A DNA stretch of 64,000 nucleotides, taken from contig NZ_FMAG01000003.1 of the NCBI RefSeq assembly GCF_900094585.1, forward strand, positions 806,001 to 870,000. Direction: 5' to 3'. The stretch is from Martinezella multihospitum (lineage in GTDB: Bacteria; Pseudomonadota; Alphaproteobacteria; Rhizobiales; Rhizobiaceae). Numbering within the stretch: the stretch's first letter is position 1; every line of letters starts with the position of its first letter. The notes below the pieces were generated by a model. It saw nothing but the letters and a program-made list of their open reading frames with translations, did not search any database and was not told the DNA's origin. Made by a program: the position numbers and the translations under genes. This document shows positions 42,756 to 52,112 of this stretch, piece by piece.

Positions 42756-43742
42756 ATGAACGCCGTTCGTTTCCAGCAGGTGTCGCGCCATTTCGGCCAG
42801 GTCCGCGCTGTGGACCGCGTCGATCTGGAGATCGCGCCCGGCGAATTCTTCGCCATGCTCGGCCCTTCCGGTTCCGGCAAGACCACCTGCCTCAGGCTGA
42901 TTGCCGGCTTCGAGCAGCCCACGGGCGGCCATATCGAAATCTTCGGCGAGACGGCCGAAGGTGTGCCGCCCTATAGGCGCAACGTCAACACGGTCTTCCA
43001 GGATTACGCCCTGTTTCCGCATCTCAACATCCTCGACAACGTCGCCTACGGGCTGATGGTCAAGGGTATCGGCAAAGTCGAGCGGCAGCGCGCTGCCGAG
43101 CAGGCGCTGGAGCTGGTGAAGCTGCCGGGCTATGGCGCCCGCCGCCCCGGCCAGCTCTCAGGCGGCCAGCGCCAGCGCGTGGCGCTCGCCCGCGCCCTCG
43201 TCAACAAGCCGAAGGTGCTGCTGCTCGACGAACCGCTCGGCGCGCTGGACCTGAAGCTGCGCGAGCAGATGCAGGAGGAGCTGAAGAGCCTGCAGCGGGC
43301 GCTCGGCATCACCTTCGTTTTCGTCACCCATGATCAGGGCGAAGCCCTGTCCATGGCCGATCGCGTCGCCGTCTTCAACGACGGCCGCATCGTGCAGCAG
43401 GGCACGCCGCACGACATCTATCAGCGGCCGAAGACCCGCTTCGTCGCCGATTTCGTCGGCTCCTCCAATGTCATTGCGCCTGAAACCATGTCGTCGCTCG
43501 GCGGCGAGCGGCGCTGGGCAAGCCTGCGCCCCGAGGCCATCCGGTTGACTGAGGAGAGCGGCGTGGCAGCGACCGTGAAGGCCACAAGCTTTCTCGGTGC
43601 TGCTACCCGCCTCTCGGTGGAGGCAAATGGCGCCCGCCTGCATGTGACCGTACCCGCCGGCCAATCGGCTCCGGATACCGGCGCCTCCGTCCGCCTCGCC
43701 TGGCTGTCGGCGGATGTCCACTATATGGATGACGCCGCATGA
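42756..43742 (+). CDS. ABC transporter ATPase, YdcT/PotA-like
   Basis: A 328-residue ATPase. Walker A is GPSGSGKTT, the Q-loop is NTVFQDYALFPH, the signature is LSGGQRQRVALARAL, Walker B is VLLLDEPLGALD, and the H-loop is FVFVTHDQGEAL; a TOBE-like domain is at the C-terminus. It is the energy-coupling subunit of the YdcSTUV-like importer. Its stop overlaps the start of the next gene in an ATGA arrangement, so the two are translationally coupled. Confidence 0.95.
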   Translation: MNAVRFQQVSRHFGQVRAVDRVDLEIAPGEFFAMLGPSGSGKTTCLRLIAGFEQPTGGHIEIFGETAEGVPPYRRNVNTVFQDYALFPHLNILDNVAYGLMVKGIGKVERQRAAEQALELVKLPGYGARRPGQLSGGQRQRVALARALVNKPKVLLLDEPLGALDLKLREQMQEELKSLQRALGITFVFVTHDQGEALSMADRVAVFNDGRIVQQGTPHDIYQRPKTRFVADFVGSSNVIAPETMSSLGGERRWASLRPEAIRLTEESGVAATVKATSFLGAATRLSVEANGARLHVTVPAGQSAPDTGASVRLAWLSADVHYMDDAA

Positions 43743-44713
43743 ACGCCGCAGCCTTCCCCGCTTCGTCGCAACAGGCGCCGGCCTCGATCCTGCCGAGCCG
43801 CGGCGGCGTCTTCGGCCGCCTCTCGGATCTGTTCTGGCGCCGCCCGAAGCTGCTGCTGTTTCTGATGCTGACGCCGCCGCTGCTCTGGCTCGGCATCATC
43901 TATATCGGCTCGCTGATTGCGCTCTTGCTGCAAAGCTTCTTCTCGATCGACGACTTCTCGGGGATGGTGAACTACGAGTTCACGCTCTCGACCTATGCGC
44001 AGCTGCTGAATACAGCGAATTTCGACATCATCGTCCGCACGGTCGTCATGGCCGCACTCGTCACGCTCGCCTCTGCCTTCGTCGCCTTCCCCATCGCCTA
44101 TTACGCAGCGCGCTATGCGCAGGGCAAATGGAAGGCGCTATTCTATCTCGGCGTCATGCTGCCGCTTTGGTCGAGCTATCTCGTCAAGGTCTATGCCTGG
44201 AAGCTGATCCTTGCCAAGGAAGGCATCCTCACCTGGATCTTCGACAGACTGCATCTCGGCTGGCTGCTCGACGGCGTGCTTGCCCTCCCCATTATTGGCG
44301 GCAACTCGCTCTCGGTGAGCTATATCGGCACCTTCCTCGTCTTCGTCTATATCTGGCTGCCCTACATGATCCTGCCGACGCAGGCCGCTCTCGAGCGTGT
44401 GCCGGCAAACCTGCTGGAAGCCTCCTCCGATCTCGGCGCAACGCCGAATCAGACCTTCCGCACGGTGCTATTGCCGCTCGCTTTGCCGGGTGTTGTCGCC
44501 GGCTCCATCTTTACCTTCTCGCTGACCTTAGGCGATTACATCATCCCGCAGATCATCGGGTCCTCGCGCCTCTTCATCGGCCAGGCCGTCTATACGCAGC
44601 AGGGAACCGCCGGCAATGTACCACTGGCCGCCGCCTTCTCCGTCGTGCCGATTGTCATCATGGCCATCTATCTCTGGATCGCCAAAAAGCAGGGAGCCTT
44701 CGATGCGCTCTGA
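43739..44713 (+). CDS. ABC transporter permease, YdcU/PotB-like
   Basis: A 324-residue inner-membrane permease with about six helices after a Pro/Ala-rich cytoplasmic N-terminus. The coupling-helix motif for the ATPase is [20 protein letters not shown] near residue 230. The start overlaps the ATPase stop by four bases, and the end overlaps the next permease start by 11 bases, so expression of the membrane components is tightly coupled. Confidence 0.94.
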   Translation: MNAAAFPASSQQAPASILPSRGGVFGRLSDLFWRRPKLLLFLMLTPPLLWLGIIYIGSLIALLLQSFFSIDDFSGMVNYEFTLSTYAQLLNTANFDIIVRTVVMAALVTLASAFVAFPIAYYAARYAQGKWKALFYLGVMLPLWSSYLVKVYAWKLILAKEGILTWIFDRLHLGWLLDGVLALPIIGGNSLSVSYIGTFLVFVYIWLPYMILPTQAALERVPANLLEASSDLGATPNQTFRTVLLPLALPGVVAGSIFTFSLTLGDYIIPQIIGSSRLFIGQAVYTQQGTAGNVPLAAAFSVVPIVIMAIYLWIAKKQGAFDAL

Positions 44714-45518
44714 TCGTGGCCAACGCGCCTCCTTCCCCTTGAAGATCGCAGCAGCCGGCGGCCTGCTCTTCCTGCACCTGCCGATCCTGTTGATCTTCGT
44801 CTATGCCTTCACCACGGAGGAGAAGAGCTATCAATGGCCGCCGCCGGGACTCACCCTGCAATGGTTCGGCATCGCCTGGAACAGGCCGGATGTCTGGTCG
44901 GCGCTGGCGCTCTCCGTCCAGGTGGCAACCGTCGCAACCGCGATCGCATTGATCCTCGGCACGCTTTGCGCTGCCGCCGTCAGCCAGACGAAATTCTTCG
45001 GCCGCGAGGCGATCTCGCTGCTGGTCATCCTGCCGATCGCGCTGCCCGGCATCATCACCGGCATCGCGCTGCGCTCGGCCTTCAGCCTGTTCGATATCCC
45101 TTTCTCGGTCTGGACGATCGTTCTCGGCCATGCCACCTTCTGCGTCGTCGTTGTCTATAATAATGCCGTCGCCCGTTTCCGTCGCACTTCCGGTTCGCTG
45201 ATCGAGGCATCGATGGATCTCGGCGCCGATGGCTTCCAGACCTTCCGCCATGTCGTCTTGCCGAACATCGGCACGGCGCTACTTGCCGGCGGCATGCTTG
45301 CCTTCGCGCTGTCCTTCGATGAAGTCATCGTCACCACATTCACCGGCGGCCAGCAGATGACCCTGCCGATCTGGATGCTGGAGGAACTCATCCGCCCGCG
45401 CCAGCGACCCGTCACCAACGTCGTCGCCATGGTCGTCGTGCTTGTCACCTTCCTGCCGATCCTGGCAGCCTACTATCTTACCCGCGACGGCGACCAGATC
45501 GCCGGCGGCGGCAAATGA
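44703..45518 (+). CDS. ABC transporter permease, YdcV/PotC-like
   Basis: A 271-residue permease with six helices. It has the EAA-type motif [20 protein letters not shown] near residue 165, followed by [15 protein letters not shown], a PotC-class signature. ATG 44703 lies inside the end of the preceding permease gene. It is the second half of the membrane channel of the polyamine-type importer. The dehydrogenase gene follows by 13 bases. Confidence 0.94.
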   Translation: MRSDRGQRASFPLKIAAAGGLLFLHLPILLIFVYAFTTEEKSYQWPPPGLTLQWFGIAWNRPDVWSALALSVQVATVATAIALILGTLCAAAVSQTKFFGREAISLLVILPIALPGIITGIALRSAFSLFDIPFSVWTIVLGHATFCVVVVYNNAVARFRRTSGSLIEASMDLGADGFQTFRHVVLPNIGTALLAGGMLAFALSFDEVIVTTFTGGQQMTLPIWMLEELIRPRQRPVTNVVAMVVVLVTFLPILAAYYLTRDGDQIAGGGK

Positions 45519-45531
45519 AAGGGAGAGAATA

Positions 45532-46959
45532 ATGGATACCCAAATGCTGATCGGCTCCCGCTTCGAAGCCGGCACGGAAACGGAAGAGCATGTGCTCAAC
45601 CCGAAGACCGGCGAGAAGGTGCTCGACCTGCCTGAGGCCTCGCTCGGCCAGATCGATGCCGCCGTCGATGCCGCCGAAAAGGCCTTCACCAGCTGGTCGC
45701 AGACGACGCCAAGCCAGCGCTCGGCCTATCTCCTCAAGATCGCCGACGCGATCGAGCGCGATGCCGAAGGTTTCGCAGCACTTGAGGCGCTGAACTGCGG
45801 CAAGCCGATCAACGCCGTGCTCAACGATGAAATCCCGGCAATCGTCGATTGCTACCGCTTCTTTGCCGGCGCGGTGCGCAACCTGCACGGCCCGGTCGCC
45901 GGTGAATATCTGCCCGGCCACACCTCGATGATCCGCCGCGATCCGATCGGCATCGTCGGCTCCATCGCGCCCTGGAACTATCCGATGATGATGATGGCCT
46001 GGAAGCTGGCGCCGGCGATATCAGGCGGCAACACCGTCGTCTTCAAGCCCTCCGAGCAGACGCCGCTGACGGCGCTCAAGATGGCAAAGCTGCTCGCGGA
46101 TGTGCTGCCGGAAGGCGTCGTCAACGTCATCCTCGGCCGTGGCGAGAGCGTCGGCAACGCGCTGATCAACCACCCGAAGATCGGCATGGTCTCCATTACA
46201 GGCGATGTCGCCACCGGCAAGAAGGTCTTGCAGGCCGCGGCCAAGACCGTGAAGCGCACGCATCTCGAGCTCGGTGGCAAGGCCCCGGTCATCGTCTTCG
46301 ACGACGCCGACATCGACGCCGTCGTGTCGGGCATCCGCACATTCGGCTATTACAATGCCGGCCAGGACTGCACCGCCGCCTGCCGCATCTATGCCGATGC
46401 CAAGGTCTATGACAATTTCGTCGCCGACCTCACCTCGGCCGTGTCGAGCATCAAGTTCAACCTTGCCGACGACACCGAAAACGAGATCGGCCCGCTGATC
46501 TCCAAGCGCCAGCGCGACCGCGTCGAAAGCTTCGTGACCCGCGCCGCCGAACACAAGCACATGGAAATCACCACCGGCGGCAAAATCTCCGGCGAACGCG
46601 GCTTCTTCTATGCGCCGACCGTCGTTGCCGGCTCGACGCAGGACGATGAGATCGTCCGCCGCGAGGTCTTCGGCCCGGTCGTCTCGGTGACGCGCTTTAC
46701 CAACCCCGACGATGCCGTTGCCTGGGCCAATGACAGCGACTACGGCCTCGCCTCCTCGGTGTGGACCAAGGACATCAGCCGCGGCATGCAGACGGCAGCC
46801 CGCCTGCAATATGGCTGTACCTGGATCAACACCCACTTCATGCTGGTCAACGAAATGCCGCATGGCGGGCTCAAGCAATCCGGCTACGGCAAGGATATGT
46901 CAGTCTACGCTATCGAAGACTATACGGCGGTGCGGCATGTGATGATCAATCATGGGTGA
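45532..46959 (+). CDS. patD: Gamma-aminobutyraldehyde dehydrogenase
   Basis: A 475-residue NAD-dependent aldehyde dehydrogenase. The catalytic cysteine C280 ([11 protein letters not shown]) and general base E246 ([11 protein letters not shown]) fall at the same positions as in E. coli PatD/YdcW, which oxidises 4-aminobutyraldehyde to GABA in putrescine breakdown. [15 protein letters not shown] and the C-terminal [17 protein letters not shown] are typical. ATG 45532 follows GGGAGAG. The assignment is strengthened by synteny with ydcSTUV. No putrescine aminotransferase gene is adjacent. Confidence 0.9.
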   Translation: MDTQMLIGSRFEAGTETEEHVLNPKTGEKVLDLPEASLGQIDAAVDAAEKAFTSWSQTTPSQRSAYLLKIADAIERDAEGFAALEALNCGKPINAVLNDEIPAIVDCYRFFAGAVRNLHGPVAGEYLPGHTSMIRRDPIGIVGSIAPWNYPMMMMAWKLAPAISGGNTVVFKPSEQTPLTALKMAKLLADVLPEGVVNVILGRGESVGNALINHPKIGMVSITGDVATGKKVLQAAAKTVKRTHLELGGKAPVIVFDDADIDAVVSGIRTFGYYNAGQDCTAACRIYADAKVYDNFVADLTSAVSSIKFNLADDTENEIGPLISKRQRDRVESFVTRAAEHKHMEITTGGKISGERGFFYAPTVVAGSTQDDEIVRREVFGPVVSVTRFTNPDDAVAWANDSDYGLASSVWTKDISRGMQTAARLQYGCTWINTHFMLVNEMPHGGLKQSGYGKDMSVYAIEDYTAVRHVMINHG

Positions 46960-47010
46960 GATGCGACTGTCGATGACAGTCGGCTTTCTCGAGTTTTGGG
47001 GTAGCGCTGT

Positions 47011-47201
47011 ACCCCCCTCTGTCCCTTTCGGGACATCTCCCCCACAAGGGGGGAGATCGCTGGGAGTTTGCCGCACACTCTGCGAAGTCCATAGGTCTTA
47101 ACTTCAGCAGATACGATGCTGATTTGAATGCAAAAGGCTACCGCGAGTTACCAATCTCCCCCCCTTGTGGGGGAGATGTCGCGACAACGACAGAGGGGGG
47201 T
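47011..47201. repeat. Inverted-repeat element with 33-bp arms (family D)
   Basis: Two arms, 47011-47056 and 47154-47201, form an imperfect inverted repeat. The ends read ACCCCCCTCTGTC, each arm also contains its own CTCCCCC hairpin, and they flank about 97 unrelated bases. The same arms occur at 61594-61780. It fills most of the 369-base gap between patD and the DUF1328 gene; nothing coding is seen there. Confidence 0.8.
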
Positions 47202-47328
47202 GAAGCACCCTCCACACATCCCATAGTGTCAGTCAACGACGACAATACATCTTCGTGCCAAAACGCCTTCGGAACAATTCACCCCTCTCCCGCGTCTTTA
47301 AGAAGTACAACGCAGAGGAGATTGCTAA

Positions 47329-47502
47329 ATGCTGAAATGGGCTCTCATTTTCTTTGTAATTTCTTTGATCAGCGGCTTTTTCGGCTTTTCGGGCGTGTCC
47401 GCGGCAACGGCAACCATCGCGCGCGTTCTGTTCGCCATCTTCCTGATCATCTTCCTGGTGTTCCTGATCCTGGCCGTCATGGCCGGTAATGCCGTCGTCT
47501 AA
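47329..47502 (+). CDS. DUF1328 (YtjA-type) small membrane protein
   Basis: A 57-residue protein, very hydrophobic, with two helices: [20 protein letters not shown] and [19 protein letters not shown]. The start WALIFF and the motif [18 protein letters not shown] are typical of the DUF1328/YtjA family found throughout proteobacteria. GAGGAG lies eight bases before ATG 47329. Family function is unknown; homologues are often stress-induced. It converges on a DUF1345 gene. Confidence 0.88.
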   Translation: MLKWALIFFVISLISGFFGFSGVSAATATIARVLFAIFLIIFLVFLILAVMAGNAVV

Positions 47503-47533
47503 CGGCAGGGATCATCGGCGCATCGGGGCGGGC

Positions 47534-48208
47534 CTAGATCAGGCTCGCCCCGACGTTTATGGCAAGCGCCAGGATCGTCGTATTGAACAGGAACGATAGG
47601 ATCGCGTGCAGAAGCGCCAGCTTACGCATCGATACCGTGGAAATGCCGATATCGGCGGTCTGCGCGGCAACACCGATGGTGAAGGAGAAGTAGAGGAAGT
47701 CCCAATAGATCGGCTCCTCCAAAGGCTCGGCGAATTTCAGCCCCTGCCCCTTGCCCGGAATGCTATAGAACCGGTGTGCATAGTGGATGGTGAATAGCGT
47801 GTGCAGGAAGGTCCAGGATATCAGGATCGTCACGATCGCCATCATCACGCGGTAGAACGCGACTTCGGGTGAGGCGTCCTTGACGCCAAGCAGGTCCAGC
47901 GCAATGCCGCCGATACTCGCGAGCGCCGCCGCAATCGACAGAAACAGCAGGAATCCATCCGAGAAATCGAGATCGGCCGAGCGCTTGCGAATGCGCTGCG
48001 GGTCGGCCGTCAGCATCCGGTAGAGGCTGTAGACGATATAGACGACCGCAGTCGTATCCCAGGCGACCAACAGGTTGCCGGCATTGAAATCGCGCGACGT
48101 CAGAAGCAGGAAGACGGCGATGCCGGCCAGCACCGAAATCACGATGACATGGTGCTTGCGCCACAGAACGAGCCATCTGGAATGATGCAAATGTCCCTGC
48201 GCATCCAT
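47534..48208 (-). CDS. DUF1345 family membrane protein
   Basis: A 224-residue protein with about five membrane helices, including VIVISVLAGIAVFLLLTS, LLVAWDTTAVVYIVYSLYRM and GFLLFLSIAAALASIGGIAL. The C-terminal motif EEPIYWDFLYFSFTIGVAAQ followed by TADIGI is the hallmark of DUF1345. ATG 48208 is chosen as the start; the region before it in frame crosses another gene's end and is not protein-like. Function is unknown in the family. Confidence 0.83.
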   Translation of the reverse strand: MDAQGHLHHSRWLVLWRKHHVIVISVLAGIAVFLLLTSRDFNAGNLLVAWDTTAVVYIVYSLYRMLTADPQRIRKRSADLDFSDGFLLFLSIAAALASIGGIALDLLGVKDASPEVAFYRVMMAIVTILISWTFLHTLFTIHYAHRFYSIPGKGQGLKFAEPLEEPIYWDFLYFSFTIGVAAQTADIGISTVSMRKLALLHAILSFLFNTTILALAINVGASLI

Positions 48209-48314
48209 GGCGGCTCTCCCGATCGCAAATCGTCTTTCAAAACAACGATTCGCCGACGAGAGTGGCAAATAAAAGGAGACCCCGCAATACGGGGCTCCGA
48301 TCAGAAAAGAAGCC

Positions 48315-49046
48315 TCAGCCCGTCCAGCCGCCGTCGATGACGTGGATCTGGCCAGTCGTGAAGCCCGCTTCGTCGCCGGCAAGATAGGTCACCAGCGCGG
48401 CGATCTCCTCGGCAGTCGCAATACGGCCCATCGGCTGGCGGGCGATGAAATCCTTCATCGCCTTCTCATAGTCGCCGGTTGCCTTCAGCCGCTCGTGCAG
48501 CGAGGGGCTGTCGACGGTGCCGGGGCAAATGGCATTGGCGCGGATGCCCTTGGCAACGAAATCGGCGGCGATCGACTTGGTGAGCCCGATGACGGCAGCC
48601 TTCGAGGCGCAATAGGCGAAACGGTTCGGCACGCCCTTCACGCTGGAAGCAACCGAGGACATGTTGACGATCGAGCCCTTGCCCTTTTCCAGCATGCCCG
48701 GCAGGAAGGCCCGGCAGGTCGTGTACATCGCTTTTGCGTTCAGATTGAAGGAGAAATCCCAGTCCTTTTCCTCGCAGTCGAGGATCGTGCCGGAATGCAC
48801 GAAGCCGGCGCAATTGAAGAGCACATCGATCGGGCCGAGTTCCTCGGCGTAAACCTTGACCGCCGCGCCATCGAGCACGTTCAATACATGCTTCGTGGCG
48901 CCATCCAGCGTCGAGAGCGTCTGCTCGTTGATGTCGGTGGCGTAGACATGCGCGCCAAGCGAGATGAAGCGCTCCGCCGATGCCCGGCCGATGCCCTGCC
49001 CCGCCGCCGTAATGACGACCTTCTTGCCTTCCAACCCGTGACCCAT
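48315..49046 (-). CDS. SDR, predicted 2-keto-3-deoxy-L-fuconate dehydrogenase type
   Basis: A 243-residue classical SDR. The cofactor motif is TAAGQGIGRA; NCAGF, the catalytic Ser in MSSVASS and Tyr-Lys in YCASK are present; the C-terminus GFTTGQIHVIDGGWTG is typical. The sequence resembles DHRS6/KDF-dehydrogenase SDRs that oxidise 2-keto-3-deoxy sugar acids, and the cluster holds a matching mutarotase, lactonase and dehydratase. It is the last gene of the leftward arm, 103 bases after the binding-protein-like gene. The exact substrate is inferred from context. Confidence 0.8.
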   Translation of the reverse strand: MGHGLEGKKVVITAAGQGIGRASAERFISLGAHVYATDINEQTLSTLDGATKHVLNVLDGAAVKVYAEELGPIDVLFNCAGFVHSGTILDCEEKDWDFSFNLNAKAMYTTCRAFLPGMLEKGKGSIVNMSSVASSVKGVPNRFAYCASKAAVIGLTKSIAADFVAKGIRANAICPGTVDSPSLHERLKATGDYEKAMKDFIARQPMGRIATAEEIAALVTYLAGDEAGFTTGQIHVIDGGWTG

Positions 49047-49149
49047 AATCCTGATCCTTTCCTCGGGGACTATGATCCCATCCATTCCGGCCGTATAGCC
49101 GACAGAGGATAAGATCATGCAATAACAAATAGATGGCGCAGCCTTTGCC

Positions 49150-50280
49150 TTACCGTTCGAACGATTGCGCGAAGCGCCGGTTGAGCTTGTCGATGAGGAC
49201 TGTATGCCGCTCGCCGCTTCGCAGTCCATCGCTAATCATCTCGGATGCATCGCTTTGGAATGCCATGTAGCCATCATGCCGCGGCCGGACATAGGCACCC
49301 TCGAGCGTCGCGCGCGTGTTGCGGTAGAAGTCGAGCGCCGGCGCATTGACGGCGTCGCTGACCCAGGCGTCGGCGTGGCCGGGTTGACCGTTTCCAATCG
49401 CATAAATGCTCGCCTGCACCGGCCCGCCAGCAATCCAGCGAGCAAAAGCCTTCGCCTCTTCCGGAGCCTTTGTGCGCGCCGAGACGGCAATGCCGGTGCC
49501 CCCCAGCGCAGAGCCGTTCAGCTGGCGACCGGCGATGACCGGCATGTCGGCAAAGGCGATCCGTGCCGGCCTGAATCCGGCAAAGGAATAGTTCACATAG
49601 CCGTAGATGAAGGGCGACGCCACATAGAGGCTGTCGGGCTGGCCCATCAGGTCGAACACGGCGATCGGGTCCATCTCGTAGCAGCTGATATCCATTCCCG
49701 AGACGAGCCGCGTCATCCAGTCGAGCACCTCTTCGCCATCGGCCTTGGCGATGAAATCCGGGCCTTCGACGACGCAGGGGGTGCCGTAATGCGCCGCCAG
49801 CGAGATGAAGGTCATCAACGAATGCGGCGGCCGCATCGGCAGGATCGCCTTGCCCTCCTTGGCCAGCGTCACGAATTCGGTGAGATCCTTGACCGGCGCG
49901 CTCAGCCGATCCGGCCGATAGGCTTGCACCTGTGTCGCCGCATCGAGCGGAAACGCCCATTGCCGGCCCTGCCAGTTATAGCTCGGATAGGAGCGCCCGA
50001 CGGTGCCGGCCGCGATCGCCGCGATTTCATCCGTATGTTCAGCATCATCGAGCGGCAGCAGGCAATTCTCGCGCGTGATCTGGCCGACATGCGGGTGATC
50101 GATGACAATCAGATCATATTGGGCGGCAAGCTCGTCCACCGGAAAGGTCTCAAAATCCTGCAGAGACCGCTTTTCCCAGCTGATCTCGACGCCCGTCTTC
50201 TCCTGCCACGCCTTCGAGCAGGCGATCATCGGATCGTAGCCACGCGGATGCGACCAGGTCATTCCCTTCAACGTCACCAT
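49150..50280 (-). CDS. Leaderless family-1 solute-binding-protein-like protein
   Basis: A 376-residue protein with the fold signature of family-1 extracellular solute-binding proteins (LAAQYDLIVIDHPHVGQ near residue 55, AFARWIAGGPVQASIYAIGN near 280), but with no signal peptide: it begins [18 protein letters not shown], already inside the first beta strand. Its start codon overlaps the stop of the MaoC gene (ATGA), so a longer leader is not possible without disrupting that gene. No permease is paired with it; the cluster's true binding protein is at 56.6-58.0 kb. A cytoplasmic sensor or enzyme role is inference. Confidence 0.8.
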   Translation of the reverse strand: MVTLKGMTWSHPRGYDPMIACSKAWQEKTGVEISWEKRSLQDFETFPVDELAAQYDLIVIDHPHVGQITRENCLLPLDDAEHTDEIAAIAAGTVGRSYPSYNWQGRQWAFPLDAATQVQAYRPDRLSAPVKDLTEFVTLAKEGKAILPMRPPHSLMTFISLAAHYGTPCVVEGPDFIAKADGEEVLDWMTRLVSGMDISCYEMDPIAVFDLMGQPDSLYVASPFIYGYVNYSFAGFRPARIAFADMPVIAGRQLNGSALGGTGIAVSARTKAPEEAKAFARWIAGGPVQASIYAIGNGQPGHADAWVSDAVNAPALDFYRNTRATLEGAYVRPRHDGYMAFQSDASEMISDGLRSGERHTVLIDKLNRRFAQSFER

Positions 50281-50741
50281 CAGGCTTTCTCCGCACCGGT
50301 CTTGCGCTCGACGATCAGAATGTGATCGGCGGCGAGCACGACTTCATCGCGCTGATTCAGCACCTCGCAGCGCTCGACCACACGGCCGGATGCCGGGCGC
50401 TTCGGATCATCTTCCTTCGCCGAAATGGTGACGCGCGTGCGGATCGTATCGCCGATATGCACCGGCCGGACGAAACGCAGCCGGTCATAGCCATAGGAAA
50501 AGGCGACAGGATTGATGAGCGAGGCCGTCAGCCCGACGCCGATCGCAAAGATCATCGTGCCATGCGCAATGCGCTGGCCGCCAGGCAAGGTCTTGGCGAA
50601 CTCGGCATCCATGTGATGCGGGAAGAAATCGCCGGTGTGGCCGGCATGAACGACGAAATCGGTCTCGGTGATCGTCCGTCCCGTGGTCACCCTGAAATGG
50701 CCGAGTTCATAGTCTTCGAAATAGATGGTTTGCTCTGCCAT
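50280..50741 (-). CDS. MaoC-like hot-dog fold dehydratase (intact active site)
   Basis: A 153-residue single hot-dog domain. The hydratase-2-type active site is recognisable as [12 protein letters not shown], keeping the catalytic Asp (D38) and His (H43), though the usual Asn is Phe. The core [18 protein letters not shown] is shared with the second MaoC protein of the cluster. It starts three bases after the Gfo/Idh stop and overlaps the next gene in ATGA fashion. MaoC enzymes normally hydrate or dehydrate acyl-CoA, unusual in a sugar-acid operon. Confidence 0.86.
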   Translation of the reverse strand: MAEQTIYFEDYELGHFRVTTGRTITETDFVVHAGHTGDFFPHHMDAEFAKTLPGGQRIAHGTMIFAIGVGLTASLINPVAFSYGYDRLRFVRPVHIGDTIRTRVTISAKEDDPKRPASGRVVERCEVLNQRDEVVLAADHILIVERKTGAEKA

Positions 50742-50744
50742 TCC

Positions 50745-51818
50745 TCAAGCCTTCGGAAGTTCTGCAATCGGCGTCGCAGGTGCGGCGCTCGATTGATAAG
50801 CGGCCTCGACAAGCGCCATGGTCTGCCAGGCATCCTCGACGGAGCCGACCAGTTCCTGATCCTCGCCGGATGCGAAGCGCTGCAGGTTGGCCATGCGATT
50901 GACGAACGCATCCGGGAACCAGGCACCCTCCAGCTTGACCTCGACCCAATCACCGCCGCCCTCGGGGCGGATCCAGAGCTCGTCCGGCTCGCCACGGGGA
51001 TAGTCGAGATTGACGCCAAGCTTCACATAGGCTGCGCCCTTGGTGCCGGCGATGCGAAACTCGCAGGCCTGGAATTTGCGGCCGAAATCATGGTCGTGAT
51101 TGACAGAGAGCACGCAGCGCACCTTGTCACCATAATCGAGGATCGCCGCCGTCCGCGTCTGCGCGACATCATGGTTGGGATGGCCGATGGTCTTGGCGTG
51201 GACGCCCTGTGGATTGCCGAGCAGCCCGCGAATGAAATCGAGATAGTGGATCGAGTGCATGGCGATCTCGATCCGCGGCAGGCCTTTCAGGAAAGGCCAC
51301 AGGCCCCACGGTGTGGCCAGCGCCAGCCACGCGTCGAAATCGACGACCTCGCCGAGATAGCCCTTGTTCACCGCATCATAGAGTGCCAGCATCATCGGCG
51401 CGAAACGAAGCTGGAAATTGACCGCCGCCTTGATGTCACGCTCGCGGCAGACCCGCAGGATGTCTGTGGCGCCCGCAAGATCGCTGCCCATCGGCTTCTG
51501 GATCAGCGCGAAGGAGCCGCGCGGCAATTTCGAAAGGATCGCCGCATGTGCGGCCGGCGGCGTCGCCAGATCGAAGATCGCGCCTTCGACGGCAAGCGCT
51601 TCGGCCTCGGAGGCGAAAGCCCGGATGCCCCATTGTGCGGCCAGCGCCGCTGCCTTATCAGCATTCGGATCGTAAAGGCCAGCGACCGGGAAGCCGCCTT
51701 GCTTGTAAGCCGGAAGATGCGCGTCACCGACGATGCTGCCGGCGCCGAAGATCACGATCGGGCGCGGCTTCGATGGCTTAAGCCACCATTGGCGGAGGGA
51801 TGCGGGGTCGAAGGTCAT
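50745..51818 (-). CDS. Gfo/Idh/MocA family dehydrogenase with QKP motif
   Basis: A 357-residue Rossmann oxidoreductase. The nucleotide motif is IVIFGAGSIVGDAHL, and the catalytic-lysine motif reads LIQKPMGSD where most members have EKP. The second domain has IEIAMHSIHYLDFIRGLLG with the conserved His. In this cluster it is the best candidate for the sugar 1-dehydrogenase that makes the lactone. It starts a tight MaoC-containing subunit and is separated from the mutarotase gene by a 295-base repeat block, so it may have its own promoter. The substrate is inferred. Confidence 0.85.
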   Translation of the reverse strand: MTFDPASLRQWWLKPSKPRPIVIFGAGSIVGDAHLPAYKQGGFPVAGLYDPNADKAAALAAQWGIRAFASEAEALAVEGAIFDLATPPAAHAAILSKLPRGSFALIQKPMGSDLAGATDILRVCRERDIKAAVNFQLRFAPMMLALYDAVNKGYLGEVVDFDAWLALATPWGLWPFLKGLPRIEIAMHSIHYLDFIRGLLGNPQGVHAKTIGHPNHDVAQTRTAAILDYGDKVRCVLSVNHDHDFGRKFQACEFRIAGTKGAAYVKLGVNLDYPRGEPDELWIRPEGGGDWVEVKLEGAWFPDAFVNRMANLQRFASGEDQELVGSVEDAWQTMALVEAAYQSSAAPATPIAELPKA

Positions 51819-51821
51819 GAC

Positions 51822-52102
51822 ACCCTCCCCTTGAGGGGGAGGGTCGGACCAAAGGTCCGGGGCAGGGTGATCCCTCCTCGGATGAGAAATACAATCTTAT
51901 GCGCCGAGGTGGTCACTCTCACCCGCACGTTCCGCGACATGCCCCTCATCCGGCCTGTCGGCCACCTTCTCCCCGTTTTGACGGGGAGAAGGCGATGGGC
52001 GCACCCTCTGTCGTTTCTCACTCTTGCAAGCACCGAAAGGCTGCTCCGAGAAAGATCGTCCCCTCTCCCCGCCTGCGGGGAGAGGGCTAGGGTGAGGGGC
52101 TG
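51822..52102. repeat. Composite palindromic repeat block (families A and B)
   Basis: Begins with a copy of the family A hairpins (CCCTCCCC/GGGGAGGG then CGGACC/GGTCCG, 51822-51870), as at 12786. It continues with the family B hairpins CCTTCTCCCCGT/ACGGGGAGAAGG (about 51968-51993) and CCTCTCCCCGC/GCGGGGAGAGG (about 52059-52087), the same pair as at 24374 in inverted order. It splits the leftward arm of the sugar-acid locus between mutarotase and Gfo/Idh genes. Confidence 0.78.
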
Positions 52103-52112
52103 CTCTTGGAGA

